Positions 25,375 through 36,400 are shown, counted from the first letter of the stretch. The stretch: DNA of 64,000 bases from JAGLOK01 sp963675575 (GCA_963675575.1 OY776378.1:248001-312000), one strand, 5' to 3'. The notes: generated by a model from the letters alone, not told the origin. A program made the numbers and translations.

Positions 25375-27780
25375 GTGAAATATAAGCACTTAATTAATCA
25401 AATGACTCTTTCTGAAAAGTGCAGACTACTTTCCGGAAAAGATATTTGGAGCACTAAACCAATAGAGAGGCTTGGTATAGAGGCTATTCATCTGTCAGAT
25501 GGACCCAGTGGGCTGAGGAAGCAAGTTGGAGAAGGTGATCATCTCGGTCTTAACGCTTCTCTGCCCTCGACTTGCTGGCCTGCGGCAGCATCCGTTGCTT
25601 GCAGTTGGGATCCTAAATTGGGAGAACAGATTGGGCAGATTTTGGGGGAAGAAGCAATAGTTCAGGATGTGGATGTAGTGCTAGGGCCTGGGCTGAATAT
25701 TAAACGCAGTGCTCTTTGCGGTCGCAATTTTGAATATTTTTCAGAAGACCCCTATCTTTCGGGGAAACTGGCGGCGGGATATATTCGAGGCATTCAAACA
25801 AATGGATTGGCGGCATGCCCTAAACATTTTGCAGCAAATAATCAGGAATTGCTTCGTATGACAAGCAATAGTGTGATAGATGAACGAACTCTGCGTGAAA
25901 TTTATCTTACGAATTTTGAAATAGCAGTAAAAGAAGGTAAACCTAAATCCATAATGAGCTCTTATAATAAGCTAAACGGAGTTTACACTAACGAAAACGA
26001 GTATTTGCTTCAGGATATTCTAAGAAGTGAGTGGGGGTTTGATGGCGCTGTAGTAACAGACTGGGGAGGATCGAATGATCATGTGCAAGGGGTTAAGGCT
26101 GGAAGCCATTTGGAAATGCCCGGTACTGGCGGAGACAGCGACTGGCAGCTCGAAAACGCAGTAAAAGATGGAAGCATTTCCGAACTGCTGGTTAATCAGC
26201 GGGTTGATGAGTTTTTAGATTTTGTTTATTCAATTAAGCCTATTTCAAAACCTAAAGCTAAAAAATTTGATATAGATTTACATCATAATATTGCGGGAAA
26301 AGTGGCGGAACAAACTGTTGTGTTGCTAAAAAACAATGAGAATATATTGCCAATAAAGCCTGGTACAAGGGTAGCTGTTATTGGAGATTTTGCAGCTAAT
26401 CCACGCTATCAGGGAGCAGGCAGCAGCATGGTAAATCCCACTAAGGTGGAGAGTGCTTTGGATGTGATTGGCAATTACAATCTGGAGGTTGTTGGGTTTG
26501 CTCCAGGATATCGCCGAAATGGCTATGCGGACCGAAAGTTGGCAAAACATGCGGTTGAATTAGCAAAACAAGCTGAAGTAGTGTTTCTGTATATAGGCTT
26601 GCATGCGAGCAGTGAAATAGAAGGCGTGGACAGAATAAATATGCAGTTGCCACAAAACCAAGAAAAGCTGATAAAGGAAATTGCTAAAACAAATCATAAT
26701 ATAGTAATATTGTTAGCGGCAGGAGGCTCGGTGGAAATGCCTTGGATTGATGATTGTGAAGCTTTGATTTATGGTTGCCTTGGAGGCCAGGCAGGCGCAG
26801 CAGCTCTCTTAAATGCAGTTACAGGGAAGGTGAATCCTTGCGGGAAATTAGCGGAGACCTTTCCGTTACGATATGAAGATACTCCAGCAAGCAATTATTA
26901 TCCCGGAAGGCAACGCAGCTCAGAATATCGCGAGGGGTTATATGTAGGTTATCGTTACTTTGAAACTGTAAATATTCCTGTTCTTTTTCCTTTCGGGTTC
27001 GGGCTTAGCTATACCACGTTTGAATACAGTAATCTCTCTTTATCTAAAAAAAAAGTATCATTCATGTTGAAAAATACTGGAGATGTGGCCGGTGCGGAAA
27101 TAGTACAAGTCTATATCGGTTGTACTCAAAGTAATATCTTCCGCCCAGCTAAAGAGCTGAAGGCGTTTGATAAAGTATTCTTGAAGCCGAATGAAAGTAA
27201 AAACGTTAACATTCTGCTTGATGATAAAGCATTTAGATACTTCAATGTGAAAACGCATAAGTGGGAAATTGAGACTGCGCAATATAATATAATGGTAGGC
27301 GCGAGTGTTCAAGATCTTCGGCTTTCAGATAAAATTTTTGTCGAAGGAACAGAGGCACCTTGCCCATATGACTCCAACTCGGTTTCGTCCTATTACACAG
27401 GATATATTGAAAATGTGCCAAATGTCGAGTTTGAATCTGTTTTAGGCCATTCGATTCCTGAATGCAATTGGAACACTGGGGGTATGCTTGAAATTAACGA
27501 TGCTTTATGCCAGATGTATTATGCTAAAAGTAGATTTGCCCGGCTTATATATCGGATTATTAGATATTTAAAAAATAAAAGCATAGCTAAAGGCAAAGTT
27601 GATATGAATATTTTTTTCATTTATAATATACCTTTCCGAGGAATAGCAAAACTGACCAACGGAATTGTAACAATGGAAATGGCGAAATCTATGGTAGTAA
27701 TTGTTAATGGTCATTTCTTTGAAGGCCTAAAGCAGCTTTGCAGCTCGGTTATTTCAGCTCGAAAAAGAAAAAGAAAATAG
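25375..27780 (+). CDS. GH3 family beta-glucosidase-like enzyme, conventional domain order
   Basis: An 801-residue enzyme with no signal peptide, probably cytoplasmic. The order is the usual one: barrel (LSDGPSGLR near 40, GRNFEYFSEDPY near 118, CPKHFAANNQE near 146, nucleophile Asp229 in VVTDWGGS), sandwich domain (LLKNNENILPI near 315, GGQAG near 470, FPFGFGLSYTTF near 540), FnIII-like domain (near 555-645), then an extra C-terminal region of about 150 residues with a hydrophobic stretch. I start at GTG 25375, with TTGGAGG 5 bases upstream. It would hydrolyse imported beta-glucosides or related compounds (family knowledge; substrate not proven). Confidence 0.9.
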   Translation: MKYKHLINQMTLSEKCRLLSGKDIWSTKPIERLGIEAIHLSDGPSGLRKQVGEGDHLGLNASLPSTCWPAAASVACSWDPKLGEQIGQILGEEAIVQDVDVVLGPGLNIKRSALCGRNFEYFSEDPYLSGKLAAGYIRGIQTNGLAACPKHFAANNQELLRMTSNSVIDERTLREIYLTNFEIAVKEGKPKSIMSSYNKLNGVYTNENEYLLQDILRSEWGFDGAVVTDWGGSNDHVQGVKAGSHLEMPGTGGDSDWQLENAVKDGSISELLVNQRVDEFLDFVYSIKPISKPKAKKFDIDLHHNIAGKVAEQTVVLLKNNENILPIKPGTRVAVIGDFAANPRYQGAGSSMVNPTKVESALDVIGNYNLEVVGFAPGYRRNGYADRKLAKHAVELAKQAEVVFLYIGLHASSEIEGVDRINMQLPQNQEKLIKEIAKTNHNIVILLAAGGSVEMPWIDDCEALIYGCLGGQAGAAALLNAVTGKVNPCGKLAETFPLRYEDTPASNYYPGRQRSSEYREGLYVGYRYFETVNIPVLFPFGFGLSYTTFEYSNLSLSKKKVSFMLKNTGDVAGAEIVQVYIGCTQSNIFRPAKELKAFDKVFLKPNESKNVNILLDDKAFRYFNVKTHKWEIETAQYNIMVGASVQDLRLSDKIFVEGTEAPCPYDSNSVSSYYTGYIENVPNVEFESVLGHSIPECNWNTGGMLEINDALCQMYYAKSRFARLIYRIIRYLKNKSIAKGKVDMNIFFIYNIPFRGIAKLTNGIVTMEMAKSMVVIVNGHFFEGLKQLCSSVISARKRKRK

Positions 27781-27916
27781 TCAAATTGAGCTAATTGGAA
27801 TGATAAAATATATGAAAAGGGAAATAGTATGTTCAAAGATAATGACTTACTATTATCACGAACATGGATTTAAAAAAACTAAATATTAGAAAAATATTGA
27901 GAAGGAGCGTTCCATA

Positions 27917-28933
27917 TTGAAGTTATTAACAGTTGCTGTTCCATGCTACAATTCACAAGAATATATGCGAAAATGTATTGATTCACTTTTGCCGGGAGGT
28001 GAAGATGTTGAGATAATAATAATAAATGATGGATCGATTGATAACACTGCCATCATTGCGGACGAATATGCAAACAGATATCCCAATATAGTAAAAGTTA
28101 TTCATCAGAAGAACAAAGGGCATGGAGGAGCTATAAACTCAGGTATAAAAAGTGCATCTGGGGTATACTTTAAAGTAGTTGATAGTGATGATTGGGTAGA
28201 TGTAGAAGCGTATAAAAAAGTGTTGGAAAGACTTAAAAAGTTAAGAAACTCGGACATATATGTTGATATGATGATAAGCAATTTTGTCTATGACAAAGAA
28301 GGCTCTTACAGAAAAACTGTTATGTGCTATGAAAATATTTTACCAGAGGATACTATGTTCTCGTGGAAGGACATGGGACGGTTCCCAAAACATAAATATA
28401 TTTTAATGCACTCAGTTATATATAGAATGGAAATATTAATTAAGAGTAAAATTATACTGCCAGAAAAAACATTTTATGTTGATAATCTTTTTGTTTATTT
28501 TCCGCTGCCTTATGTGAAAACTATGTACTACCTAAGCGTTGACTTGTATAGGTATTACATTGGAAGAGAAGATCAATCCGTTAATGAAAGTATTATGATT
28601 AAAAGGATTGACCAACAAATAAAAGTTAATAAGTTAATGCTTGAGCTTGTAAATATTAGAAAAATAAAAAGCAGGCATTTGCGTCAATTTATGTTTAATT
28701 ATTTAGCGATTATAACTTCAGTTACTTCTGTTTTGCTGATACGCTCAGGCACGGAAGAGAACTTTTTTAAAAAGAGAGATTTTTGGCGATATGTAAAAAA
28801 AGAAGATTTAAAGCTGTATATAAAGCTACGATTTGGATTGTTGGGGATGGTATCAAACCTTCCGGGTAGAATCGGGCGAAAGATCACAATAACTTTCTAT
28901 AGAATATCCAAACAGATTTATGGATTTAATTAA
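27917..28933 (+). CDS. Family 2 glycosyltransferase
   Basis: A 338-residue GT-A fold glycosyltransferase. VAVPCYNSQEYM at about 7-18, IIINDGSIDNT near 38 and the metal-binding DSDDW near 93 are typical GT2 motifs. There is no strong membrane segment, though the C-terminus is basic. The start is TTG 27917 with GAAGGAG 10 bases upstream. It lies just ahead of UDP-galactopyranose mutase, so it may transfer galactofuranose or act in the same cell-surface polysaccharide pathway (inference from context). Confidence 0.85.
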   Translation: MKLLTVAVPCYNSQEYMRKCIDSLLPGGEDVEIIIINDGSIDNTAIIADEYANRYPNIVKVIHQKNKGHGGAINSGIKSASGVYFKVVDSDDWVDVEAYKKVLERLKKLRNSDIYVDMMISNFVYDKEGSYRKTVMCYENILPEDTMFSWKDMGRFPKHKYILMHSVIYRMEILIKSKIILPEKTFYVDNLFVYFPLPYVKTMYYLSVDLYRYYIGREDQSVNESIMIKRIDQQIKVNKLMLELVNIRKIKSRHLRQFMFNYLAIITSVTSVLLIRSGTEENFFKKRDFWRYVKKEDLKLYIKLRFGLLGMVSNLPGRIGRKITITFYRISKQIYGFN

Positions 28934-28965
28934 AATGAACAAAACTAAAGATACTGGTGATAAAT

Positions 28966-30066
28966 ATGTATGACTATTTAATAGTAGGTGCAGGATTATA
29001 TGGAGCGGTTTTTGCACATGAGGCAAAAAAACGAAGCAAATCATGCCTTGTAATAGATAAAAAACCACATATTGGAGGAAATTGCTACACTGAGAATATA
29101 GAAGGTATAGACGTACATGTTTATGGAGCACATATTTTCCATACCAGCGACAAAGAAATTTGGGATTTTGTTAATGAATTCGCTGTATTTAATAACTACA
29201 TAAATTCTCCGATTGCGAATTATCGTGGAGATATTTATAATCTCCCATTTAACATGAATACATTTAACAAACTGTGGGGTACTACAACTCCTGAACAGGC
29301 GAAAAATAAAATCCAACAACAGACGGAAAAGTATAAAAACATAAATCCGTCCAATTTGGAAGAACAGGCTTTAAGTCTTGTCGGCGACGATATTTATAAC
29401 TTTTTGATTAAGGGATATACAGAAAAACAATGGGGTAGAAAATGCAGTGAGCTTCCTGCGTTTATTATACGGCGCATACCCTTAAGATTTAGATATGACA
29501 ATAATTATTTTGATGATTTATATCAGGGAATCCCTGTGAATGGCTACACAAATATGATAAGCAATTTACTTGAAGAGATAGAAGTTAAGCTAAATACGGA
29601 TTTTTTTAATGAATATACTGATTTTAAACAATTTGCAAATAAGCTTGTTTTCACAGGTATGATTGATGAATATTATGAATATCGGTATGGTCAGCTTGAA
29701 TACAGAAGTTTGAAATTTGAGACAAAAGTTTTGGATTTGAATAATTTTCAAGGAAATGCAGTGGTTAATTATACTGATAAAACTCCGCCTTTCACAAGAA
29801 TTATTGAGCACAAACATTTTAGCTTCGGTAATCAGAATAAAACTGTAATTACAAGGGAATATCCTATTGAGTGGGAAAAAGGTGAAGAGCCGTGCTATCC
29901 TATAAATGATGAAAAAAATAATACAATTTATAGAAAAATAAAAGAGATGTCAAAAAAGGATAAAGACATAATATTTGGGGGTAGGCTGGGAAATTATAGG
30001 TACTACAATATGGATGAAGTAATCCGAAAGTGCTTTGATGATGTAAAGAGAGAATTTGACGAGTAG
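28966..30066 (+). CDS. glf: UDP-galactopyranose mutase
   Basis: A 366-residue flavoenzyme that interconverts UDP-galactopyranose and UDP-galactofuranose. The N-terminal FAD-binding motif YLIVGAGLYGAVFA is at about 4-17, IGGNCYTE near 40, and GAHIFHTSDKEIW near 56. NLPFNMNTF, the GYTEKQWGR stretch and the late FGGRLGNYRYYNMDEVI are family hallmarks. The length fits the family. I chose ATG 28966 with a weak GGTGA upstream; an in-frame GTG lies nine bases earlier. It probably supplies UDP-Galf to the preceding glycosyltransferase, 32 bases upstream. Confidence 0.93.
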   Translation: MYDYLIVGAGLYGAVFAHEAKKRSKSCLVIDKKPHIGGNCYTENIEGIDVHVYGAHIFHTSDKEIWDFVNEFAVFNNYINSPIANYRGDIYNLPFNMNTFNKLWGTTTPEQAKNKIQQQTEKYKNINPSNLEEQALSLVGDDIYNFLIKGYTEKQWGRKCSELPAFIIRRIPLRFRYDNNYFDDLYQGIPVNGYTNMISNLLEEIEVKLNTDFFNEYTDFKQFANKLVFTGMIDEYYEYRYGQLEYRSLKFETKVLDLNNFQGNAVVNYTDKTPPFTRIIEHKHFSFGNQNKTVITREYPIEWEKGEEPCYPINDEKNNTIYRKIKEMSKKDKDIIFGGRLGNYRYYNMDEVIRKCFDDVKREFDE

Positions 30067-30140
30067 AAGGGCGAATATAAAGTCAATGAAGATTATAAAT
30101 GAGAGATTAGCCTAAGGAAAGCAAGTATTCTTGAAAAAGG

Positions 30141-30174
30141 AGTGGAAAAAGTAATTTTCTTACTTCCACTTTTT
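30141..30174 (+). terminator. Rho-independent terminator after glf
   Basis: GTGGAA...GTAA pairs with TTACTTCCAC around TTTTC, with a three-A bulge, and is followed by a run of five T. This ends the + strand island transcript. Confidence 0.7.
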
Positions 30175-30354
30175 ATGAATTATGTATTGGTATGCATGTG
30201 TCAGTAGATTGAAATATGCTCAAAATCATATCGATTTATATACAACTTTATTTAATATAAAGGAGATTATTGCATAAAGAAATAGCTGTTAGCGATGATG
30301 CCAATAATTTCGTCTCTCATGAATAATATGCAAGAAATTATCTAAAATCCTGAT

Positions 30355-30388
30355 AAAAGCCCTGCGGAAAATTCCACAGAGCCTTTCT
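30355..30388 (-). terminator. Rho-independent terminator of the lipoprotein hydrolase gene
   Basis: Read on the - strand, AAGGCTCTGTGGAA pairs (one G-U pair and two mismatches) with TTCCGCAGGGCTTTT, ending in a T-rich tail 12 bases past the stop codon. Confidence 0.7.
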
Positions 30389-30399
30389 TTTTAATCGCC

Positions 30400-31752
30400 T
30401 TAATTTCCCTTCACAAATTCCGATATATCATCTATAATCTGCTGATCCACGGTAAGCTTCTTGTAATAATCATCCGGAGAGGACGGGTCTCCCGCCTGTG
30501 TCATGAGATGCCCCAGTCCGGGATATGAGACTAAGGTAACATTGGCTTTTTTGCTTAGAACGCTTTCTAACGCCTCGAATTCGCGCAGGGGAACTTGATA
30601 GTCGCTTTCCCCCTGGATGACCAGCAAAGGCTTGTCTACCAATTGGACACGCTCGAGTACGTCATAGTCTTTAAGATACAGCCAGTATTCGGGGTTTACA
30701 CCAAAAAGATCTTTTGCCTTTTTATTTGAAGAGGAGGTAAGCTTGTCGATGTTTTTGCTCATTTTTTTCGCTTGAAAAAGCGATATGCGTTCATTTAGCG
30801 TCAACTTTCCATCGAGGTTGAATATATATTCATATTGTTCCACCCTGAGCTGGTTTAAAGGCGTCACAGCCGCTCCCATCATAATATATCCGCTGGCATC
30901 GGGTGTTAATTCAAAAATGCGGGGAATCATTATCGCGCCCAGAGAATGGCCAAGGATGAAAATTTTATCCGGCATTACTTCAGGCATAGTTTGTGCGGCC
31001 AGCGCTGCCAGAACAGCATCCTCGACGGTTTCCTGCTCCACAGTATCTTCTTCGCCAAAACTTTCAGGATAAACAAGAGTTCGCTTATCGTAACGTAAAA
31101 CAGCTATGCCCTGCTGCGCCAGTCCCCAGGCAATATCTCTGAAAGGCGATTGATTTCCCACGGTTTCATCCGCATTGTTTGGTCCCGAACCATGAACCAA
31201 TATCACCAAAGGGTATGCTCCATCATTTTCGGGAGAGGTAAGTATTGCGGGAAGCTTTAAGCCGTCTGAGCCAAAAAGGAAGCTTTTTTCGGTTATCCCT
31301 TCGGGTAATTCAGGAACGGGCGCTCCGGCAAGAGCAGGGTTATCCGCATTGGGTGAGTAATGCAGGCCCGATATCTTGAGAGTGTCTTTTTCATATGTAA
31401 TCTTGAAATCAATGCTGTGGTTTTCAAATGCGACTTTGATTATAATGTTATCATAATTTGATATTTGCTCATATTCATACTCATATATGCTTACGTATTC
31501 TCCGTATTGCGCCGTTAGAGAGTTCCATATGGTTTTTAGAGTTTTGGGGCCGGTCAGAAGACCCATAACAAAACCATATTCGTGGTTTTTCTTGGCGCCG
31601 GAAAAATTCTCGGCAGCCATTTCCTCAACCAATTGGTTGGCGTCTGCAGAGAGCTGTTCCTCTGTGGGAGGGTTTTCGATTTTCCCGCACGAAGAAAAAA
31701 CAAATATTGATACCAATATAAATGATAAAATTAATAAGAATGGTTTTTTCAT
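30400..31752 (-). CDS. Lipoprotein alpha/beta hydrolase
   Basis: A 450-residue secreted lipoprotein with lipobox-like VFSSC near residues 18-22. An N-terminal domain of about 120 residues (DUF3887-like in appearance) is followed by an alpha/beta hydrolase. VILVHGSGPNN near 183 supplies the oxyanion region, GHSLG with nucleophile Ser near 270 is the elbow, a DYQVP region holds the acid Asp near 393, and PGLGHLM near 421 supplies the His. It resembles secreted serine esterases and S9-like hydrolases. ATG has AGGGGG upstream. It is a single gene with its own terminator. The substrate is unknown, perhaps acyl groups on surface glycans. Confidence 0.82.
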   Translation of the reverse strand: MKKPFLLILSFILVSIFVFSSCGKIENPPTEEQLSADANQLVEEMAAENFSGAKKNHEYGFVMGLLTGPKTLKTIWNSLTAQYGEYVSIYEYEYEQISNYDNIIIKVAFENHSIDFKITYEKDTLKISGLHYSPNADNPALAGAPVPELPEGITEKSFLFGSDGLKLPAILTSPENDGAYPLVILVHGSGPNNADETVGNQSPFRDIAWGLAQQGIAVLRYDKRTLVYPESFGEEDTVEQETVEDAVLAALAAQTMPEVMPDKIFILGHSLGAIMIPRIFELTPDASGYIMMGAAVTPLNQLRVEQYEYIFNLDGKLTLNERISLFQAKKMSKNIDKLTSSSNKKAKDLFGVNPEYWLYLKDYDVLERVQLVDKPLLVIQGESDYQVPLREFEALESVLSKKANVTLVSYPGLGHLMTQAGDPSSPDDYYKKLTVDQQIIDDISEFVKGN

Positions 31753-31855
31753 AATAGACCGTCCCCCTATGCTTAACTGTTATACACATTATATAACAGC
31801 AGTATTTGATTTACAAGGATGCTTTATGAAACAGATAATTTGCTTTTTGAATATA

Positions 31856-31886
31856 CAAAAAGAGCTTTGAAACAGTTCAAAGCCCT
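31856..31886 (-). terminator. Rho-independent terminator of the CotH/VTC/DUF4956 operon
   Basis: On the - strand AGGGCTTTGAA pairs with TTCAAAGCTCT around a short loop and is followed by a T run (A5 on the + strand at 31857-31861), 15 bases after the DUF4956 gene. Confidence 0.75.
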
Positions 31887-31900
31887 TAAATGAATTCTTT

Positions 31901-32593
31901 TTATGCAGCGTAGTCGCCTTGATAACTTACCAAAGTCGCATCAAAAACACCCTCAATGCGCAAAAGCTCGTTTACGATGTTTGTATTTTCACCGGGAAGC
32001 CTGACTTCCATTGTTATTTCGATTCCTGTCCCTGAAACGGTTTTGGATTTGAGCCTTGATCCTTTAGGAAGCTTTCTTAGCGCATATGCTACTTCATTTG
32101 AGCTTTCAAAATCATGCCTGACAATAAGAAGGTATGCATAGCTTCCGTGTCCGCGCAAAAGATACATCACATAAATGAAGGCGCCTATCGCAAGCGATCC
32201 TATAATGGCCACAAAGTAGAAACCCGAACCTGCGCCAAGAGCTATGCCGACACCAACAGCCCAGAACATAAAAACAGTGTCCATAGGATCTTTTACAGCC
32301 GTTCTGAAACGAACTATAGAAAGAGCGCCAACCATACCCAAAGAAAGGGCGAGGTTGCTTGTAACTGTTCTCATAATCATAGTCGCCACCATTGCCAAAA
32401 GCACAAGAGACACATTGAAGTTTCTGTTATACAAGACACCTGTGAAAGTATGCTTGTATAAGTAATAAATAAAAAAGCCGACAACGAATGCAATTCCCAG
32501 TGCTAAAAGCATGTCTGGAACGGATACAACCCCCGATGTAAACTGTTCGAGAGCCGAAGTATTTGTGATGTCTTGTAATGATGAATAACCCAT
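31901..32593 (-). CDS. DUF4956 membrane protein
   Basis: A 230-residue protein with about four membrane segments (roughly 26-46, 63-81, 83-95, 107-146) and a cytoplasmic C-terminal domain of about 80 residues. The segment MVGALSIVRFRTAVKDP is the hallmark of DUF4956/MgtC-like proteins. ATG has AGGAGG upstream. It lies last in an operon with the VTC-domain and CotH genes, a grouping that recurs in Gram-positive bacteria. The function is unknown; a link to polyphosphate or spore/cell-surface phosphorylation is inference from context. Confidence 0.85.
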   Translation of the reverse strand: MGYSSLQDITNTSALEQFTSGVVSVPDMLLALGIAFVVGFFIYYLYKHTFTGVLYNRNFNVSLVLLAMVATMIMRTVTSNLALSLGMVGALSIVRFRTAVKDPMDTVFMFWAVGVGIALGAGSGFYFVAIIGSLAIGAFIYVMYLLRGHGSYAYLLIVRHDFESSNEVAYALRKLPKGSRLKSKTVSGTGIEITMEVRLPGENTNIVNELLRIEGVFDATLVSYQGDYAA

Positions 32594-32679
32594 CTTTTCC
32601 TCCTGTTGAAAAGCCTTAATTTATTCTTAACAAAAATAAATATCTTTTTTATATTAAACGATAAAACATTTATATAGTT

Positions 32680-33381
32680 TTAATGAAACCTTCTGCATAG
32701 GGCATATTTTGATATTGCGCTTCTAAGTCCGTTGGTTGTGCTCAAAATGTTTCTTATATGCGAGGGCAGAGTGCTTGTATATTTTATTTCCATTATCATT
32801 TCATCCGGTTCTAAAACCGGAACGGGCATCATTGTCTTGCTGAAGATATCAGTTGAAAAATGACCCGAGTGCAAATTCATGTCAAAAGTAATTCTTACAT
32901 TTCCCGCAGGGAAAATATATGGTTCGCGTATATAGTCCACTATAACGATAGGGCGAAGAAGCTTTGTCTTTACATCCGCATACATCTCTTCCATTAAAGG
33001 ATTTCTCGATGATATAAGGAAACTGTAGTCCCTGTGCCTTGTCATTTGATCCACCTGATATCTTGACAGGCTGGTAGCTTCTTTCGTGGTATACTTGTCG
33101 TACTTGCCTTTTTTTTCAAGGCTTATTTGCCTGTCGGAATAATTATAAAGCCTTATGCGCCATTTTTTTCTTGTGTGCAAACCATCCATTTTATCCCACA
33201 TGGCTGAATTATATATGTCGTCAAAATAAAGGCTTCTTATATGATAGGTACGCGAATCCCTATCGGCATTGTTGTCCACGGGCATTGCCATTTTTAGTCT
33301 GTCTCGAAGCACCAGATACTCTGAATAATTAATATAATATTTCAGTTCATGGCGCACATGAGGCGCATTTTTCTCTGTCAT
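32680..33381 (-). CDS. VTC-domain polyphosphate polymerase-like protein
   Basis: A 233-residue protein of the VTC/CYTH tunnel-fold superfamily. Motifs include RHELKYYI near 10-17, YHIRSLYFDD near 46, KKWRIRLYNY near 72, ISLEKKGKYDKYTTKE near 86 and EIKYTS near 199. The basic and acidic residues on alternate strands are those used by polyphosphate polymerases to bind nucleotide and polyphosphate. The protein lacks membrane segments, so the neighbouring DUF4956 protein could be its membrane partner (inference). GGGAG precedes the ATG. Confidence 0.85.
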   Translation of the reverse strand: MTEKNAPHVRHELKYYINYSEYLVLRDRLKMAMPVDNNADRDSRTYHIRSLYFDDIYNSAMWDKMDGLHTRKKWRIRLYNYSDRQISLEKKGKYDKYTTKEATSLSRYQVDQMTRHRDYSFLISSRNPLMEEMYADVKTKLLRPIVIVDYIREPYIFPAGNVRITFDMNLHSGHFSTDIFSKTMMPVPVLEPDEMIMEIKYTSTLPSHIRNILSTTNGLRSAISKYALCRRFH

Positions 33382-33422
33382 TATATCTCCCGATAATTGA
33401 TAAAGTCAAATAATAAATAATA

Positions 33423-36400
33423 CTAATAGTCAAACAGCTTAGTCATTTCCTCATCTGTAAGATTGAAATAAGCTTTAAGGTGCTGTTTTATGGCATCCGG
33501 CCGTTTTTGAGCGAAGTTTTTGCGCTTGGCAATTTGTGATGACAGCCAAGTATTATAGCTCATGGAACGACCGCCAATTGCGCTCAAATACCATGCTGGA
33601 GCGGCCTTAACCTTCTCGTTCCAGGTTGCTCTGTCTGTCTGCATGTCATGGTCTATCTGGCCCACAATCTGGTCAATCCGGTCCAGAACCCTGTCTGGGT
33701 CGTATGTTACATTAACATGATACGCGAATCTTTCAATAAAATCCTGTTTAAATCCCTTGTTTTCCAAAAGACCGAGTATCAACCATGTTTCAAAGGCATC
33801 ACCATTGCCATGTCCTTCTGGGTTCAAATATCCTTCTAGACTGTTTGAACTTGGAGTTGCAAAAGACCAATCCACGTCATAATAAAACCAACGCCATTTG
33901 GCACCTTCAACCTTTTCTCTATAACATTTTATATTGCCTGTGTCTGTATTGCCCACATAAATTTCGTTTATTACCATGTCCATATAGTTTTGGGTATCAA
34001 TCCAAGAGTTAACGATATCATAATTTTCTTGAATCGACAAATCATGAGTTTTGACAAACTCGCGAAGCGCCAGCCAGTTTTCGTTGTCTCCCGTAACGGC
34101 ATTGGAGGAACTGGTTCCGTTTCCGTATATTATATCCACATTCTCAGGATCCATGCCATATTTTTGCTGCAAGTAATATTTGTTTATTTTTTCGCGCAAA
34201 AAATATACTCCCCAATAATCTCCGTTAAGATAAAACACAACCGGATAGTATGCCTGTACATCCAAATCCGTTGTATCTCTAGCGAGAGAAGTTAAGGTAG
34301 AGTCAACAATTTTTGAGGCATACCATTCGGACGCCCCGTTTCTTATGATTATTGACTTATATTCCTGATAAGGTCTGTCCGGAAATAATGGGTAAGCAAA
34401 AGTTCCTTCTCCATATTTATTGCGAGCTATTAACGCAAAGTTTTTTGCGATTTCCGCTCTTGAATATGCGCCGAAAACCCTAAACCCAAAATCCTGATCC
34501 AACACTTGAGATCCGTCTATTTCATACATCTCGAAATGCGCGGGAACCTCCCATTCTTCGTAAAAATTAGATCCTTTGAACGGATATTTTTTTGAATAGT
34601 CGTCTCCGAAAGCAAGAATTCCAGCGTGGTCGGAATAAAGATTATCTGGGTCGGTTGATATTGAGACAACAGGGAGCTCGTGGTCAACACCAATAAGATA
34701 GGTCTGAGTGGTGATTCCCGAATCAATTTTTCCATCCTGAAATGCTCGGGCGCGAACGACTGTTGTTTTGTCAACCTGAAAAGGGCCTTCATATACCTGC
34801 GCGCGATCGTTGGGGTCTGAGCAGTCCAAAGTATACCTAACAATGCTACCTTCCGGCACGCTTATCGATATAACCTGAGGGTCAGCATATACGCCGCCTT
34901 GAAGAGGTATGTAAGGATTATCTGAAATACCACTGTAGCCATCGCTGTTCTCTTCGCCCGGGGAAGGGGAAAGCATGTATTCAAATATACCGTTTTGAGA
35001 AGTTCTTCCGTAAGAAACGTCATAAGGCATGGAAGTCAAGACGCATTTATCGATGATTTCATTATTCGGATTTGTGAAAATAACGGGTTCCCCCGTTAGA
35101 TCTAAGCTGAAATTTGTATGTAAGGAGATGGCCGTTGAATCCGCCGGGGTATCCACTCCCGAGGCATATATCACTTTGTACTCTCCGGGATCTATATACG
35201 AATTTTCGGGAAATTTCCATTTACCAAGCTGAGAGGCGCTGTCGGATAACCCGTAGCCTCCAAGCATAATTCTTTCTTCAGTACTATTATAAATCTCAAT
35301 CCAATCAGGATTAAGATCAAAGTTATCTGTAAGTGTGCTTTCGTTTCCCAACATTATCTCAGAAAGAATCAATCCGGAATTTTGGGTTGTAGAGCGATCT
35401 TGCTGGAATTGATTGTAGCCATCTTCGGTGTTTGCGTATCCCGGTGTAGGATGCGATGTATATTTCGCATCGCCTGACGAGGGATCTATTTCGATAGACA
35501 CATCGTCTCCGGGCTCAATAATATCCCAAATATCAATTATTTTTCCCTGCATGTTGGAGCACAGCAGTGTGTCTTTCATCGAGTTTAGCCTAAAGCCTGC
35601 GTGCAGCTGCCCGTCTTTGCCAACCTTATCCTTTCCGGACAGAAACACAACAATGTATTCTCCAGGGTTTAAAACTGTGCCCTCAGGGAAAAGCCACTCT
35701 CTGGGAGTACTTTCATTGTCGGAAAGAGCGTAGCCGCTAATATCAACCGGCTCGGCACCTGTATTTGTAATTTCAGCCCAGTCTGAATAATCTCCGTCTT
35801 CATCGGCAAGCGTAATAAGGTTTGAAGACATTACTTCATTTATTTTTATTGTAGAATCAAATACTCTAAGAGTATTCAAATATTCCTGATAGCCTCCGTC
35901 ATCATTAAAAAATCCTGGAGAGAATTTTTCTGTAACTGACCATAAAGAAGGATCTGCAAGATTTCTCTGATAGGAAAAGTTAGGGGACATATGGTCAACA
36001 TATACCTGATCTTTTATATTAGCGTAAGGATCGGAGAGGTATATAGTTTCCCCTTCTGAGCTTATTCCAAATCCGGCATGGTTATTATTGTCCAACGCTC
36101 CTCCAGAAGCGAAAAACACTGCAAACTCACCGGGCTCCAAGATATATGCGGACATAACAAATTTTGAGGGTTCGTTTATGTCATCAGATAGTGCAAAACC
36201 ATTCAGATTGATTGCATTCTGAGTTGGATTATAAATTTCTATCCAATCGTAATATTTCCCATCCTCTGCAGCCAAAGCGTTTCTGTTTGAACTCATTACT
36301 TCCGAGATAATTGGGAAGTTTTCCACAACTTGGGCGGAATCTCCGTTTTGAATTACCATTTGAGATTCTTCGGGAGCTCGGTTTATCATTGGCTCAAGTA

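Larger units (their letters stand above)
30067..30399 (+). other. Intergenic region between glf and the lipoprotein hydrolase gene
   Basis: About 330 bases between two convergent genes. A + strand terminator (30141-30174) lies near the left end and a - strand terminator (30355-30388) near the right. An AAAGGAG at 30260 precedes a TTG-started 18-codon frame that I do not consider a gene. Otherwise nothing was recognised. Confidence 0.6.

Noticed and set aside
30270..30326. TTG-started 18-codon ORF after an AAAGGAG
   Set aside because: Spacing to the ribosome binding site is short, the peptide has no recognisable features, and it lies between two convergent terminators.
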